The notes: generated from the sequence alone by a model not told the origin. Shown: positions 16,256 to 25,592, counted from the stretch's first letter. The stretch: 64,000 bases of DNA from Caulobacter ginsengisoli (GCF_030814835.1 NZ_JAUSVS010000008.1:165628-229627); one strand, 5' to 3'. Program-made: numbers and translations.

Positions 16256-16274
16256 ATTATGGTGGAACCACCAT
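16256..16274 (-). promoter_or_regulatory. higBA promoter and palindromic operator
   Basis: On the plus strand ATGGTGG-AA-CCACCAT (16259-16274) is an inverted repeat with 7-bp arms. On the minus strand its end runs into CATAAT (16261-16256), a good -10 box, about 7 nt before the GTG start of the toxin. A bound HigA dimer would cover the promoter. Confidence 0.65.
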
Positions 16275-16291
16275 GGAAACTCAAGCCGACC

Positions 16292-17248
16292 TCACACGAC
16301 CGCCGCCACCGCATGCAGCTGCTCGCGCATCCAGTCCACCGCCGGCTCCGACAGCCGGTCGCGCAGGAACATCAGCGTCGCGTCCACCTGCGGTGAGGGA
16401 TAGGGCGGCTCGATCAGGCGCAGCCGGCCGCCGGCCGAGGACATGGTGGCGATCCGGCGGGGGATCATGGCGGCCATCTCGGTGCGGGCGACCACGGCCA
16501 GGGCCGAATACATGTCCGGCACGGTGATGCCGACCCGCTGGCGCAGCCCGGCATGTTCCAGGGCCGACTCGAAGGCGCCCAGATCCTTGTAGCTGGGACG
16601 CAGGCCCAGGACCGTGGCCTCGGTGATCGGGAAGGGCGTGCGGCGCTCGACCATCACATGCGGCACCGAGACCAGCCGCTCCAGGGTGTAGGGCCCGTCG
16701 GCCAGAGGCCCCAGCGGCCCCGCCACCCAGACCATCTCGTCGGAGAGCAGGTTCTCGGTCAGGAAGCGCTCGGGGGCGAACTGCACGCCGCTGATCAGGA
16801 AGTCGACCCGGCGGGCGTCGAGCTGTTCCAGCAGGTCCGCGCCGGTCTCGGTGATGGCCAGTTCGGCGCCGGGCGCCTGCTGGGCCAGGGCGGCGACCAG
16901 GCCGGGGACCAGCACCGCGCAGCCATAGGCGCCGGTGGCGATGGCGAAGCGGCGGCGGGTGGTGGCGGGGTCGAAGTCGGAGGGCGAGAGGGCCGCGCCC
17001 AGCTGATTGAGGGCCGAATGGATCTGCGGTCCCAGCTCCAGGGCCCGAGGGGTGGGGGTCATGCCGTGCGCCCCGCGCAGCAGCAGCTCATCGCCCAGGG
17101 CGTAGCGCAGGCGGTTCAGGGCGTGGCTGACCGCCGATTGCGACAGGCCCAGCCGCTGGCCGGCCCGGGTGACGTTGCGCTCCTCGAGCAGCACGTCCAG
17201 CACCCGCAGCAGGTTGAGGTCCAGGCTGGTGATATGCGCGACATTCAT
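16292..17248 (-). CDS. LysR family transcriptional regulator
   Basis: A 318-residue LysR protein. The winged helix at residues 8-65 is typical (LNLLRVLDVLLEERNVTRAG, LGLSQSAVSHALNRLR), followed by a NodD-like ligand-binding domain with FLISGVQF and VPHVMVERRTP segments. It is divergent from an EmrAB-type pump operon with a 124-bp intergenic region, the usual LysR target layout, so it probably controls the pump in response to a small compound. Inducer unknown. Confidence 0.92.
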   Translation of the reverse strand: MNVAHITSLDLNLLRVLDVLLEERNVTRAGQRLGLSQSAVSHALNRLRYALGDELLLRGAHGMTPTPRALELGPQIHSALNQLGAALSPSDFDPATTRRRFAIATGAYGCAVLVPGLVAALAQQAPGAELAITETGADLLEQLDARRVDFLISGVQFAPERFLTENLLSDEMVWVAGPLGPLADGPYTLERLVSVPHVMVERRTPFPITEATVLGLRPSYKDLGAFESALEHAGLRQRVGITVPDMYSALAVVARTEMAAMIPRRIATMSSAGGRLRLIEPPYPSPQVDATLMFLRDRLSEPAVDWMREQLHAVAAVV

Positions 17249-17372
17249 TTCAGACGTGACGACTTATCATTTTTCTCATGCAGGGTCGCACCCTATCTAG
17301 CAACCTGCGGAACGGCCGGGACCCCGGCCCGTTCGGCCGCATCACACCCGCAAGCCCAGAAGGATTGGCGCT

Positions 17373-18467
17373 TTGAGCGACGTCGAAGGCTATTCCGCCA
17401 TCGCGGAGTCCACCGAGAAGACCGCCGCCGACGGCAGCCGCGAGGCCTGGCTGCGCCGCTGGCGCTGGCCGCTGATCCTAGGCGGGCCGCTGCTGATCGC
17501 GCTGGTCGTCTGGATCGTCATCGCCAACGGCGGCAAGGCCGTCAGCACCGACAACGCCTATGTGCAGATCGCCAAGGCCCCGGTAGCGGCAAGCATCGGC
17601 GGCCGGGTCATCGCCGTCTATGTGCATGAGAACGAGCGGGTGAAGGCCGGCCAGGTCCTGTTCCGCATCGACAGCCGCGACGCCAGCGCCGCCGAGGCCC
17701 AGGCCGCCGCCGACGTCGCCAATGCCCAGCAGGCGGTCGGCTCGCTGCGCGCCGTCTATCTGCAGGCCCAGACCAAGGTCGCGGCCGCCAGGGTCAACCT
17801 GGACTTCATCCAAAAGGACGCCGTCCGGGTCAAGGCGCTGGTGGCCGCCGGCGTGAACTCCGACCAGGACCTCGACACGGCCAACCGCAAGGTGCGCGAG
17901 GCCGCCTACACGCTGATCTCGGCCCAGCGCGAGGCCGATGTCGCCCTGGCCAACCTGGGCGGCGATCGCGGCAGCCAGCCGCAGGTCCAGGCCGCCCTGG
18001 CCAGGCTGCAGCGCACCCGCATCGCCGTCTCCAACACCGAGGTCGTGGCCCTGACCGACGGTGTCGTCACCCGCGTCGACCAGCTGCCGGTCGGCAGCTA
18101 CGTCAATCCGGCTCAGACGGTGTTCTGGCTGATCACCGGCCAGCCCTGGGTCGAGGCCAACTTCAAGGAAAACCAGCTGGCCAGGATGCGGGTCGGCCAA
18201 CCGGTGACCATCAAGCTCGACGCCGATCCGGGCCTCAGGCTCAAGGGCCGCGTCGCCAGCTTCAGCCCCGGCACCGGCGCGGTCTTCTCCGCCCTGCCGG
18301 CCCAGAACGCCACCGGCAACTGGGTCAAGGTCACCCAGCGCCTGCCCGTCCGCATCGTCTTCGATCAGCCGCCGCCGGACATCGCCACCCGGGCGGGTCT
18401 CTCCGCCTCGGTCACGGTCGATGTGCGCAGCCCAAACTCTCGTGCTTCTGGGCCGCGCGGCAAGTGA
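17373..18467 (+). CDS. EmrA-type HlyD/MFP periplasmic adaptor of an efflux pump
   Basis: A 364-residue membrane fusion protein with one N-terminal membrane anchor (residues 35-55), a lipoyl-like half motif (VSTDNAYVQIAKAPVAASIG, then GRVIAVYVHENERVKAGQVL), a coiled-coil hairpin with RVKALVAAGVNSDQDL, and the second lipoyl half with LTDGVVTRVDQLPVGSYV. It links an inner membrane exporter to an outer membrane channel. It starts with TTG at 17373 after AAGGA. The stop overlaps the next gene's GTG start (GTGA). Confidence 0.9.
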   Translation: MSDVEGYSAIAESTEKTAADGSREAWLRRWRWPLILGGPLLIALVVWIVIANGGKAVSTDNAYVQIAKAPVAASIGGRVIAVYVHENERVKAGQVLFRIDSRDASAAEAQAAADVANAQQAVGSLRAVYLQAQTKVAAARVNLDFIQKDAVRVKALVAAGVNSDQDLDTANRKVREAAYTLISAQREADVALANLGGDRGSQPQVQAALARLQRTRIAVSNTEVVALTDGVVTRVDQLPVGSYVNPAQTVFWLITGQPWVEANFKENQLARMRVGQPVTIKLDADPGLRLKGRVASFSPGTGAVFSALPAQNATGNWVKVTQRLPVRIVFDQPPPDIATRAGLSASVTVDVRSPNSRASGPRGK

Positions 18468-19990
18468 ACCAGGTCATCGATCCCCGGGACAAGGCCAACC
18501 GCTGGCCGATCACCATCTCGATCATGCTGGCGACGGTGATGAACTCGCTGGACACCACCATCGCCAACGTCGCCCTGCCGCACATCCAGGGCAGCGTCTC
18601 GGCATCGTCGGACCAGATCACCTGGGTGCTGACCAGCTATATCGTCGCCGCCGCCCTGGTGACGCCGATGACCGGCTGGCTGGCCGCGCGGCTGGGCCGC
18701 AAGCGGCTGTTCCTGATCTCGATCAGCGGCTTCACCATCACCTCGATGCTGTGCGGCATCGCCACCAGCCTGCCCGAGATCGTGCTGTTCCGCCTGCTGC
18801 AGGGCGTGTTCGGCGCGGCCCTGATCCCGCTCAGCCAGGCGGTGCTGCTCGACATCAACCCGCCCGAACAGCACGGCCAGGCCATGGCCATCTGGGGGGC
18901 CGGCGCCATCCTCGGTCCCGTGCTAGGCCCCGCGCTGGGCGGCTGGCTGACCGAATCCCTGAACTGGCGCTGGGTGTTCTTCATCAACCTGCCGGTCGGC
19001 ATCCTGGCCCTGCTGGGCGTGTGGTTCTTCATCCGGGGCGACAGGGGCGAGCCGCCCCGCAAGTTCGACTTCCTGGGCTTCGGCGCCCTGGTCCTCTTCA
19101 TCGGCGGCTTCCAGATGACCCTGGACCGCGGCCCCGGCGAGGACTGGTTCAGCTCGCCGGAAATCTGGACCGAGGCCCTGATCGCCCTGGCCGGGCTGTG
19201 GATCTTCGTCGCCCACACCCTGACCGCCGAGCACCCCTTCTTCGACCGCCGGCTGGCCCGGGACCGCAATTTCCTGACCGCCAGCATCTTCGGCTTCTTC
19301 ATCGGCATCCTGCTGTTCTCGACCATGGCCCTGCTGCCGCCGATGATGCAGAACCTGCTCGGCTATCCGGTGCTGACCTCCGGCATCGTCAGCATGCCGC
19401 GCGGCATCGGCTCACTCATCGCCATGTTCGTGGTCGGCCAACTTGTTGGGCGAGTAGACACCCGCCTCATCCTGATGACGGGCCTGTCGATCAGCAGCGT
19501 CGCCCTCTGGCAGATGATGCATTTCGACCTCTCCATGACCCCCGAGCCGCTGGTCATCTCCGGCTTCATCCAGGGCCTGGGCATCGGCATGATCTTCGTG
19601 CCGCTCAGCACCCTGGCCTTCGCCACCCTGTCGCCGGAGCTGCGGGCCGAGGGCTCGTCGGTTTTCACCCTGATCCGCAACATGGGGGCCAGCGCCGGCA
19701 TCTCGATCATGCAGGCCCTGGTGGTCTTCCACACCCGCACGGTGGGGGCGGGGCTCAGCGAGCACATCGACCCGTCCAGCCCGGCGGTCCAGGCCGCCCT
19801 GCCCGGCCGGCTCGACACCGCCGGCGGGCTGATGGGCCTGGAGGGCGAAATCACCCGCCAGGCGACGATGATCGCCTATATCGACGACTTCAAACTGATG
19901 CTGATCGTCACCGTCCTGTGCATGCCCATGCTGCTGCTCATGCGCAAACCCAAGCTCCATGGAGGACCCCGCCATGTCGAGGTTGAATAG
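18464..19990 (+). CDS. EmrB-type DHA2 family MFS multidrug exporter
   Basis: A 508-residue major facilitator with 14 predicted membrane segments. DHA2 signatures include motif D1 LDTTIANVALPHIQG (near 25), motif A GWLAARLGRKRLF (near 73) and motif C GAGAILGPVLGPALGG (near 145). It exports hydrophobic compounds with the HlyD-type adaptor encoded upstream and the NodT-type channel encoded downstream. The GTG start overlaps the adaptor gene, and the last 17 nt overlap the channel gene. Confidence 0.93.
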   Translation: MNQVIDPRDKANRWPITISIMLATVMNSLDTTIANVALPHIQGSVSASSDQITWVLTSYIVAAALVTPMTGWLAARLGRKRLFLISISGFTITSMLCGIATSLPEIVLFRLLQGVFGAALIPLSQAVLLDINPPEQHGQAMAIWGAGAILGPVLGPALGGWLTESLNWRWVFFINLPVGILALLGVWFFIRGDRGEPPRKFDFLGFGALVLFIGGFQMTLDRGPGEDWFSSPEIWTEALIALAGLWIFVAHTLTAEHPFFDRRLARDRNFLTASIFGFFIGILLFSTMALLPPMMQNLLGYPVLTSGIVSMPRGIGSLIAMFVVGQLVGRVDTRLILMTGLSISSVALWQMMHFDLSMTPEPLVISGFIQGLGIGMIFVPLSTLAFATLSPELRAEGSSVFTLIRNMGASAGISIMQALVVFHTRTVGAGLSEHIDPSSPAVQAALPGRLDTAGGLMGLEGEITRQATMIAYIDDFKLMLIVTVLCMPMLLLMRKPKLHGGPRHVEVE

Positions 19991-21407
19991 ACTCCTGGCC
20001 GGGGCCGCCCTTGCGTCGCTGCTCAGCGCCTGCGCCACCGTCGGCCCCGACTTCCAGACCCCCGCCGCGCCCACGACCCGAGGCTACGCCATGGCCGGCG
20101 ATGCCCAGCCGGCGTCCGTGCGGCTCAGCCCCGAGACCCGCGTCGCTGGCCCCTGGTGGCAGGCCCTGGGCTCGTCCGACCTCGACACGGTCATCCGCCA
20201 GGCCCTGGCGGGCAGCCCCAGCATCGCCGAAGCCCAGGCCAATCTCGACAGGGCCCGGGCCGACGCCCGCGCCGTCTCGGGCGCCGCCGCCCCGCAGGCG
20301 GACCTCAAGGCCGACGGCCAGCGCGAGCGGATCAACACCGCCGCCTTCGGCTTCTCGGGCTTTCCCAGCCCGACCATCAACCTGTTCTCGGTCGGGGCGA
20401 ACATCAGCTACGACCTCGACCTGTTCGGCGGCCAGAAGCGGGCCAACGAGGCGGCCGGGGCCCGGGCCGACGCCGAGGCCCGCCGCGCCGACGCCGCCTA
20501 TCTCAGCCTGACCGGCAATGTCGCCCTGCAGGCGGTGCGGGTCGCGTCCCTGCGCGCCCAGATCGCCGCCGCCGAGCAGACCGTGGCCGACGACCGCGCC
20601 CTGATCGACATCATCGCCAGGGCCGAGCGGGCCGGCGGCGCGGCCAGGGCCTCCGCCGCCCCGGCCGAAAGCCAGCTGGCCAAGGACCAGGCCAAACTGC
20701 CGCCGCTGAACCAACTGCTGGCCCAGGCCCGCCACCAGCTGGCGTTGCTGTCGGGCAAGGCCCCGGCCGACTGGACCGCGCCGGACTTCGACATGGCCGG
20801 CTTCACGGTCCCGGCCGATGTCCCGGTCACCCTGCCCTCCAGCCTGGTCCGCGTCCGCCCCGACATCCGCGCCGCCGAGGCCGATCTGCACGCCGCCACC
20901 GCCGACATCGGCGTGGCGACGGCCGCCCTCTATCCGGACATCAAGCTCAGCGCCGGCCTGACCCAGAGCGCCATCAAGCCCGGCGACCTGTTCGGCTATG
21001 ACGCCAGCGGCTGGAATCTCGGCGCCGGCCTGACCGCGCCTTTGCTGAATGGCGGAACCTTGAAGGCCCGCAAAGACGCGGCTGAAGCGGAAGCCCGCGC
21101 CGCCATGGCCCGCTACCAGCGGACCGTGCTGACCGCCTTCACCCAGGTTTCCGACGTGCTGAGCGCGCTGGCCAACGACGAGGCCAACATTGTGGCCCTC
21201 ACCCGCCAGGTCGACGCCGGCGAGCGCGAGATCCGTTCGGCGCAGACGGCCTGGAAGCTGGGGGGCGGCACGCTCTACGACGTGGTCGACGCCCGCCGTC
21301 GCCTCGGCGAGGCCCGGGTGGACCTGGCCGAGGCTCGCGGCCAGAAGCTCTACGACCTGGTCCGGCTCTACGCCGCCACGGCCACCGACTGGCGGGCCGC
21401 CGCCTAG
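19974..21407 (+). CDS. NodT family outer membrane efflux lipoprotein
   Basis: A 477-residue TolC-like channel subunit. The signal peptide ends in lipobox LLSAC (Cys near residue 20), followed by the family's ATVGPDF. Two duplicated TolC-type halves follow, each with the long helical repeats (GSPSIAEAQANLDRARADA and, late, KARKDAAEAEARAAMARYQR) and the short strand segments between them. The ATG at 19974 follows GGAGG by 8 nt. It completes the tripartite pump with the two upstream genes. Confidence 0.92.
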   Translation: MSRLNRLLAGAALASLLSACATVGPDFQTPAAPTTRGYAMAGDAQPASVRLSPETRVAGPWWQALGSSDLDTVIRQALAGSPSIAEAQANLDRARADARAVSGAAAPQADLKADGQRERINTAAFGFSGFPSPTINLFSVGANISYDLDLFGGQKRANEAAGARADAEARRADAAYLSLTGNVALQAVRVASLRAQIAAAEQTVADDRALIDIIARAERAGGAARASAAPAESQLAKDQAKLPPLNQLLAQARHQLALLSGKAPADWTAPDFDMAGFTVPADVPVTLPSSLVRVRPDIRAAEADLHAATADIGVATAALYPDIKLSAGLTQSAIKPGDLFGYDASGWNLGAGLTAPLLNGGTLKARKDAAEAEARAAMARYQRTVLTAFTQVSDVLSALANDEANIVALTRQVDAGEREIRSAQTAWKLGGGTLYDVVDARRRLGEARVDLAEARGQKLYDLVRLYAATATDWRAAA

Positions 21408-22222
21408 CAGCCCGGCGGCGGCCCGACCCGGGCTATCCTGGCGGTCTTGGTCGAACCGTCGGGCAGGGTCTCCAGGCCCTCGAAGCGGATCGTCCAGCCG
21501 TCTTTGGTCGACAGCAGACTCTCGGTGCGGACGATCTTGTGCCGACCGCTGTCGACGTTGACATAGTCCAACTGATGCACGACCCGTACCTGGCAGGTCG
21601 CCGGATCGTAGTCGCTGAAGGTTGTGGTCCGGGTCAGCCGGACGCCGCCGCCAACGTCGCTGGCGGGCTCGGTCTCGCTGCCTAGCGCCACCGCGCCCCG
21701 ATGTTGCAACAGGGCGATCCTGGCCAGGTCCGGCGCCGCCCAGCGGGCCGCCACCAGGACCGGCGACTCGGTCTCGAACCGCATCTGTACCGAGTTGAAG
21801 ACCGCATTGTCGGGCATGGCCAGCCACTTGCGCAGCTTGGCGGTGATCAGCGGCTCGGCCTTGTCGGCATTGAGCACCTGGATCGGCGTCCCCTGCCGGC
21901 TGGTGACGGCTTCGACCGGGATGTCGAACCAGGCCCGGTCCCACATCGCATCCACGCCGCCTGGCTCATTGGGCGTCAGGGCTCCGCCCTGGCGGGTGGT
22001 GATGATCTTCAGGCCGTTGGTCCTGATCTCCAGAACCTCCACGGAGAAGTTCTGCCGTTCAGCGGTCTCCTGGCCGGCGGCGTCCCGGTTCAGATGTTCG
22101 ACCGTGTAGCTGTAACGGTCGCCCACCTGGTCGGGCCGGGTCTGGATGGTGATCTTGGCCGGAGTGGCCAGCGCCGGCCCCGACAGCAGGGTCAGGGCCA
22201 ACAGGACGGCGGCAAATTTCAT
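21404..22222 (-). CDS. exported protein of unknown function
   Basis: A 272-residue precursor with a signal peptide (MKFAAVLLALTLLSGPALAT). The mature part is beta-rich and soluble, with YSYTVEHLNRDAAGQ near 36 and CQVRVVHQLDYVNV near 205, and ends in a lone Cys. I do not recognise the family; it resembles exported proteins that measure or modify a surface component only in having many beta strands. The ATG at 22222 has GGAG 8 nt upstream. Its stop overlaps the stop of the convergent channel gene. Confidence 0.7.
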   Translation of the reverse strand: MKFAAVLLALTLLSGPALATPAKITIQTRPDQVGDRYSYTVEHLNRDAAGQETAERQNFSVEVLEIRTNGLKIITTRQGGALTPNEPGGVDAMWDRAWFDIPVEAVTSRQGTPIQVLNADKAEPLITAKLRKWLAMPDNAVFNSVQMRFETESPVLVAARWAAPDLARIALLQHRGAVALGSETEPASDVGGGVRLTRTTTFSDYDPATCQVRVVHQLDYVNVDSGRHKIVRTESLLSTKDGWTIRFEGLETLPDGSTKTARIARVGPPPGC

Positions 22223-22285
22223 CGGTGGGCTCCGGGGGTCACTCATCTGGGCAGCTTGCCCCGGAGCCGATCGACAAGCCAGCCG

Positions 22286-23023
22286 TCAGGCCGCTTCCTC
22301 CTGGCGCATCTCAACACCCCAGGCGAAGTCCGGATAGAACCGGGCCATCCCCCGCGCCGCATAGGCCACCAGGGTCGGATAGCCCATCGCCGCCCGCCGC
22401 AGCGGGAAGTCGAAATAGGGCGTCATCACCCCGATCAGCATGGCCAGGGCCGTGGCGTCGACGCCGCTGGGCTGGTCGCCGAACAGCCAGTCCCGGTCGC
22501 CCAGCAGCAGGTCCAGGGCGTCCAGGGTGCGGGTCCCCAGCCACAGCACCTCCTCGTCGCTATGCCGGCCGACGCCGACCGCCAGGATATTGGCCGCGAC
22601 CCTGGCCTGCACTTCCGAGCGCACCTGTTCACGGATGGCCTCCGGCAGGTGGTCGAAGAAATGGGCCGGGCCCTTGGCGAAATTCTCGGGCGCCAGCCAG
22701 CGGTCGCGCACCCAGGTCCAGGCGAACTGGTTTTCCAGCATCCGCTCGACGGCCCAGGCCTGGGCCCGCTGCACGGGCGACAGATGGGCGTCGAGGTCGA
22801 AGCCGTATTTCCGCTCCAGATGGGCGCGGATGAAGGTGGAGTCGGCCACCGCCTGGCCGTCGTCGTCGATCCAGGGCAGCTGGCCCTTGGGCGAGGTGTC
22901 CGGGGTGGCGGGGACCTTCTGATACGCAAGACCGGCCATCTTCAGCTGGATCTCGGTCTTGGTGACATAGGGGCTGACCTCGGGCAGGCCGAAGTTTTCG
23001 CTGCTGGCGTAGAGGGTGATCAT
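22286..23023 (-). CDS. glutathione S-transferase family protein
   Basis: A 245-residue GST. The N-terminal thioredoxin fold starts MITLYASSENFG and has the cis-Pro/SNAIL-like region KGQLPWIDDDGQAVADST (residues 50-67); the C-terminal domain is all-helical with WLFGDQPSGVDATALAML near 180, the conserved N-cap box of GSTs. The ATG at 23023 follows GAGGAG by 8 nt. It is divergent from a WYL regulator, which probably controls it. Substrate unknown. Confidence 0.88.
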   Translation of the reverse strand: MITLYASSENFGLPEVSPYVTKTEIQLKMAGLAYQKVPATPDTSPKGQLPWIDDDGQAVADSTFIRAHLERKYGFDLDAHLSPVQRAQAWAVERMLENQFAWTWVRDRWLAPENFAKGPAHFFDHLPEAIREQVRSEVQARVAANILAVGVGRHSDEEVLWLGTRTLDALDLLLGDRDWLFGDQPSGVDATALAMLIGVMTPYFDFPLRRAAMGYPTLVAYAARGMARFYPDFAWGVEMRQEEAA

Positions 23024-23120
23024 CGGGGCTCTCCTCGTTGGAGGCCCAAGACTGGGCGCGCCCTGTTGCCACCATGCTGTCAGCATGCTGCTGTCACCCT
23101 GTAGCCATGAGAAGACCCTT
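23024..23120. promoter_or_regulatory. GST/WYL divergent intergenic region with direct and inverted repeat
   Basis: The 97-bp gap holds CATGCTGTCAGCATGCTG (23072-23089) in which CAGCATGCTG is a perfect palindrome and CTGTCA occurs twice 15 bp apart. This is a reasonable operator for the WYL-domain regulator, controlling both divergent genes. Confidence 0.45.
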
Positions 23121-23828
23121 ATGAGACGGGCCGACCGCCTGTTCCAGATCATCCAGATCCTGCGCCGCGCGCGCGGGCCGCTGACGGCCGAGGCCGTGGC
23201 GGTCGAGCTGGAGACCTCCAAGCGCACCGTCTATCGCGACATCGCCGCCCTGATCGGTCAGCGGGTGCCGATCCGCGGCGAGGCGGGGTTCGGCTATGTG
23301 CTGGAGGGCGGGTTCGACCTGCCGCCGCTGATGCTGACCCCCGACGAGATCGAGGCCGCCGTGCTGGGCGCCCAATGGGTGGCCAGCCGCGGCGATCCGG
23401 CCCTCAGCCAGGCGGCCCGGGACCTGATCGCCAAGATCGCCGTCGCCGTCCCCGAACGCCTTCGCCCCCACGTGCTGGAGCCGGTCGCCGCCACTCCGCC
23501 CAACTGGCGCAACACGGTCGACCAGATCGACATGGGCCTGGTCCGGGCCTGGATCCGCTCGGGCCGCAAGATCACCCTGGCCTATCGCGACGAGCAGGGC
23601 CGCGAGAGCGCCCGCACCATCTGGCCGGTGGCCATCGCCTATCATGAGACAACCCGCATCCTGGCCGGCTGGTGCGAGCTGCGCGAAGATTTCCGGCATT
23701 TCCGAACCGACCGCGTGGCCGGCGCCGACTTCCTCGACGAGCGGTTCCCGGAGCGGCCGGGCATCCTGCGGGCGAACTGGCGCAGGACGCTGGGCCGGAT
23801 GCCCGAAAAGACGCTCAAGACCTCGTGA
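23121..23828 (+). CDS. YafY family (HTH_11 plus WYL) transcriptional regulator
   Basis: A 235-residue regulator with an N-terminal winged helix (RADRLFQIIQILRRARGPLT, then VELETSKRTVYRDIAALIGQ, residues 2-50), the GYVLEGGFDLPPLMLT linker and a WYL ligand domain (IRSGRKITLAYRDEQGRES onward, residues 140-225). YafY proteins often repress a divergent glutathione transferase or methyltransferase gene, as seen here. The ATG at 23121 has weak ribosome-binding support (AAGACCC); no better start exists. Confidence 0.9.
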   Translation: MRRADRLFQIIQILRRARGPLTAEAVAVELETSKRTVYRDIAALIGQRVPIRGEAGFGYVLEGGFDLPPLMLTPDEIEAAVLGAQWVASRGDPALSQAARDLIAKIAVAVPERLRPHVLEPVAATPPNWRNTVDQIDMGLVRAWIRSGRKITLAYRDEQGRESARTIWPVAIAYHETTRILAGWCELREDFRHFRTDRVAGADFLDERFPERPGILRANWRRTLGRMPEKTLKTS

Positions 23829-23924
23829 TCGGCTTGCTGCAATCGGTCGCGCTGGAAATCCCGGCTCGCTGAGGTAAGGTTCTTGCGGGCTGGCGCGGGG
23901 GCGTCCCTCAAAGAGACATCTGGT

Positions 23925-24617
23925 ATGCAGCTTTCAAGACGCGGAATGATCCTGGGCGGCGTTGTGGCCGTCTCCGGCCTGACGGCGGCGCATGCCGCGG
24001 TGAAGGTTCCGCGCCTGAGCAATGTCGTGCTGCCCAAAGCCCTGCCTGAAAACCTGCCGCAGCCGCAGCTGGTCGATATCCAGCCCACCATCATCGACCC
24101 GGCCCACCAGCTTCGCCCCGAGGCGCTGAAGGCCGCCCTGGCCGCGCTCGACCGCTACAAGGACCGCATTCCCAACCGCGACCGCATCTATGTCGTCGAC
24201 TTCCAGGCCCATTCCAGCCGCCAGCGGATGTTCGAGGTCGACATGCAGAGCGGCGATGTCCGCGCCTTCCGCACCGCTCACGGCAAGGGCTCGGACCCCG
24301 AGCACACCGGCTTTGCCCGGCGGTTCTCCAACACCCCCGACAGCTATGCCTCCTCGGTCGGCGCCTATGTCACCGCCGGCGCGGCCATGGGCGAGAAGCA
24401 TGGCCCCAACGTGCTGCTGGAAGGCCTGGAGCCGACCAACAACGAGGCCCGCGACCGCGAGATCATCGTCCACTCGGCCGACTATTGCGAGATCGACTAC
24501 CTGATCCAGTGGGGCAAGCTGGGCCGCTCCTATGGCTGCTTCAGCGTCAGCCGCGCCGACCTGATGGCCCTGCGCCCCGCCATGGACGGCGGGCGGTTGC
24601 TGTTCGCGGCGGCTTAA
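23925..24617 (+). CDS. Tat-exported murein L,D-transpeptidase catalytic-domain protein
   Basis: A 230-residue precursor. The N-terminus SRRGMILGGVVAVSGLTA resembles a twin-arginine leader, cleaved near AHAA. The rest is a YkuD_2-type catalytic domain, with the active-site segment HSADYCEIDYLIQ near 183 and GRSYGCFSVSRADL near 200 holding the catalytic His and Cys (Cys near 205). Such enzymes crosslink or trim peptidoglycan or attach lipoproteins. It is monocistronic; a palindromic element follows immediately. Confidence 0.83.
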   Translation: MQLSRRGMILGGVVAVSGLTAAHAAVKVPRLSNVVLPKALPENLPQPQLVDIQPTIIDPAHQLRPEALKAALAALDRYKDRIPNRDRIYVVDFQAHSSRQRMFEVDMQSGDVRAFRTAHGKGSDPEHTGFARRFSNTPDSYASSVGAYVTAGAAMGEKHGPNVLLEGLEPTNNEARDREIIVHSADYCEIDYLIQWGKLGRSYGCFSVSRADLMALRPAMDGGRLLFAAA

Positions 24618-24784
24618 TTCCTCGCCCGTTGGGCGAGGGGGACCACGAAGTGGTGGAGTGGGCTCTTGGGGAGCACACGGGGTTTCAAGCACACCCACTC
24701 CGGCAGTGCTCAATCCTGACGGACCGTGTGCTCCACGGCCCACTCCGTCGGCTTCGCCGCCACCTCGCCCAAGGGGCGAGGAAT
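24617..24784. repeat. imperfect nested palindromic element between convergent genes
   Basis: Left end ATTCCTCGCCCGTTGGGCGAGG and right end CCTCGCCCAAGGGGCGAGGAAT are inverted copies, each also a hairpin. Inner arms around CGGAGTGGGC..GGAGCACACGG pair imperfectly with the far side, giving about 60-bp arms. The stop of the transpeptidase gene lies on its left edge. Confidence 0.75.
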
Positions 24785-24786
24785 GA

Positions 24787-25527
24787 TCAGCCGCCCAGAT
24801 TCCGCCCAAACAGCGCCAGCAGGCGCTCCCAGTGCCGCTCGGCCGCCGGCTTGTCGTAGACGGGGCGTTGGGGGAAGGCGAAGCCGTGTTCGACGCCGGG
24901 ATAGAGCTCGACCTCGGCCTTGGCGCCGTCGGCCGCAAGCGTCTGGCGCAGGGTCTCGACCATTTCCAGCGGGGCCCAGTGGTCGGTCTCGGCGCAGGCG
25001 AAATAGAGTTCCGCCCCTGACGGCGTCGCCACCCTGTGCGGGCTGTTCGCCGCCTCGGTGACCAGGCGCACGCCGTAGATCGAGGCGGCCGCCTTCACCT
25101 GGTCCGGGAACCGCGCGGCGGCGTTGATCGCGTACTGGCCGCTCATGCAGTAGCCGACCGTCCCGACCCTGCTCGTATCGGCGGCCTTGTCCCCGGCGGC
25201 GAAGGCCAGCAGGCCGGCCGCGTCGTCCATGATCCCGTCGATGCTAAGCGACTCCATCAGCTCGAACATCCGCTTGCGCTCGGGCGAGGCCGGGTCGCGC
25301 GACAGCGGTCCCAGCTCCATGACGCCGGAGCGGTAGTAGAGGTTGGGCAGCATCACATAATAGCCGCTCGTGGCCAGCCGCCGGGCCATGTCGCGCAGCT
25401 CCTCGCGGATGGCCGGGGCGTCCATGAAGAACAGGATGACCGGATGCGGCCCGCCCCGCTCTGGATGGACGATGAAGGTGGTGGTCGCCCCGTCCCTGGT
25501 GGCGATGTCCAGCTGGCGTTCGATCAT
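24787..25527 (-). CDS. dienelactone hydrolase family protein
   Basis: A 246-residue alpha/beta hydrolase. The nucleophile elbow is GYCMSG (Cys near 128), typical of dienelactone hydrolases; the acid Asp is probably in ACAETDHWAPLE and the His in VEHGFAF near 217. These enzymes open muconolactone-type rings or act on other esters. Neighbours do not form an aromatic-degradation operon, so the substrate is open. The start at 25527 has no competitor. Confidence 0.87.
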   Translation of the reverse strand: MIERQLDIATRDGATTTFIVHPERGGPHPVILFFMDAPAIREELRDMARRLATSGYYVMLPNLYYRSGVMELGPLSRDPASPERKRMFELMESLSIDGIMDDAAGLLAFAAGDKAADTSRVGTVGYCMSGQYAINAAARFPDQVKAAASIYGVRLVTEAANSPHRVATPSGAELYFACAETDHWAPLEMVETLRQTLAADGAKAEVELYPGVEHGFAFPQRPVYDKPAAERHWERLLALFGRNLGG

Positions 25528-25592
25528 GGCGCGCTCCCCGTCCGAGTTTTCCTAGCTCCTAGCATCGGGAGGGCGGACAGCGCACCTCGACA

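Noticed and set aside
19938..21944. Very long open frame antisense to the NodT-type channel gene
   Set aside because: It covers a gene with clear lipobox and family motifs on the other strand; at this GC content long antisense frames without stops are common. Its translation is low-complexity Gly/Arg/Ala with no domain.
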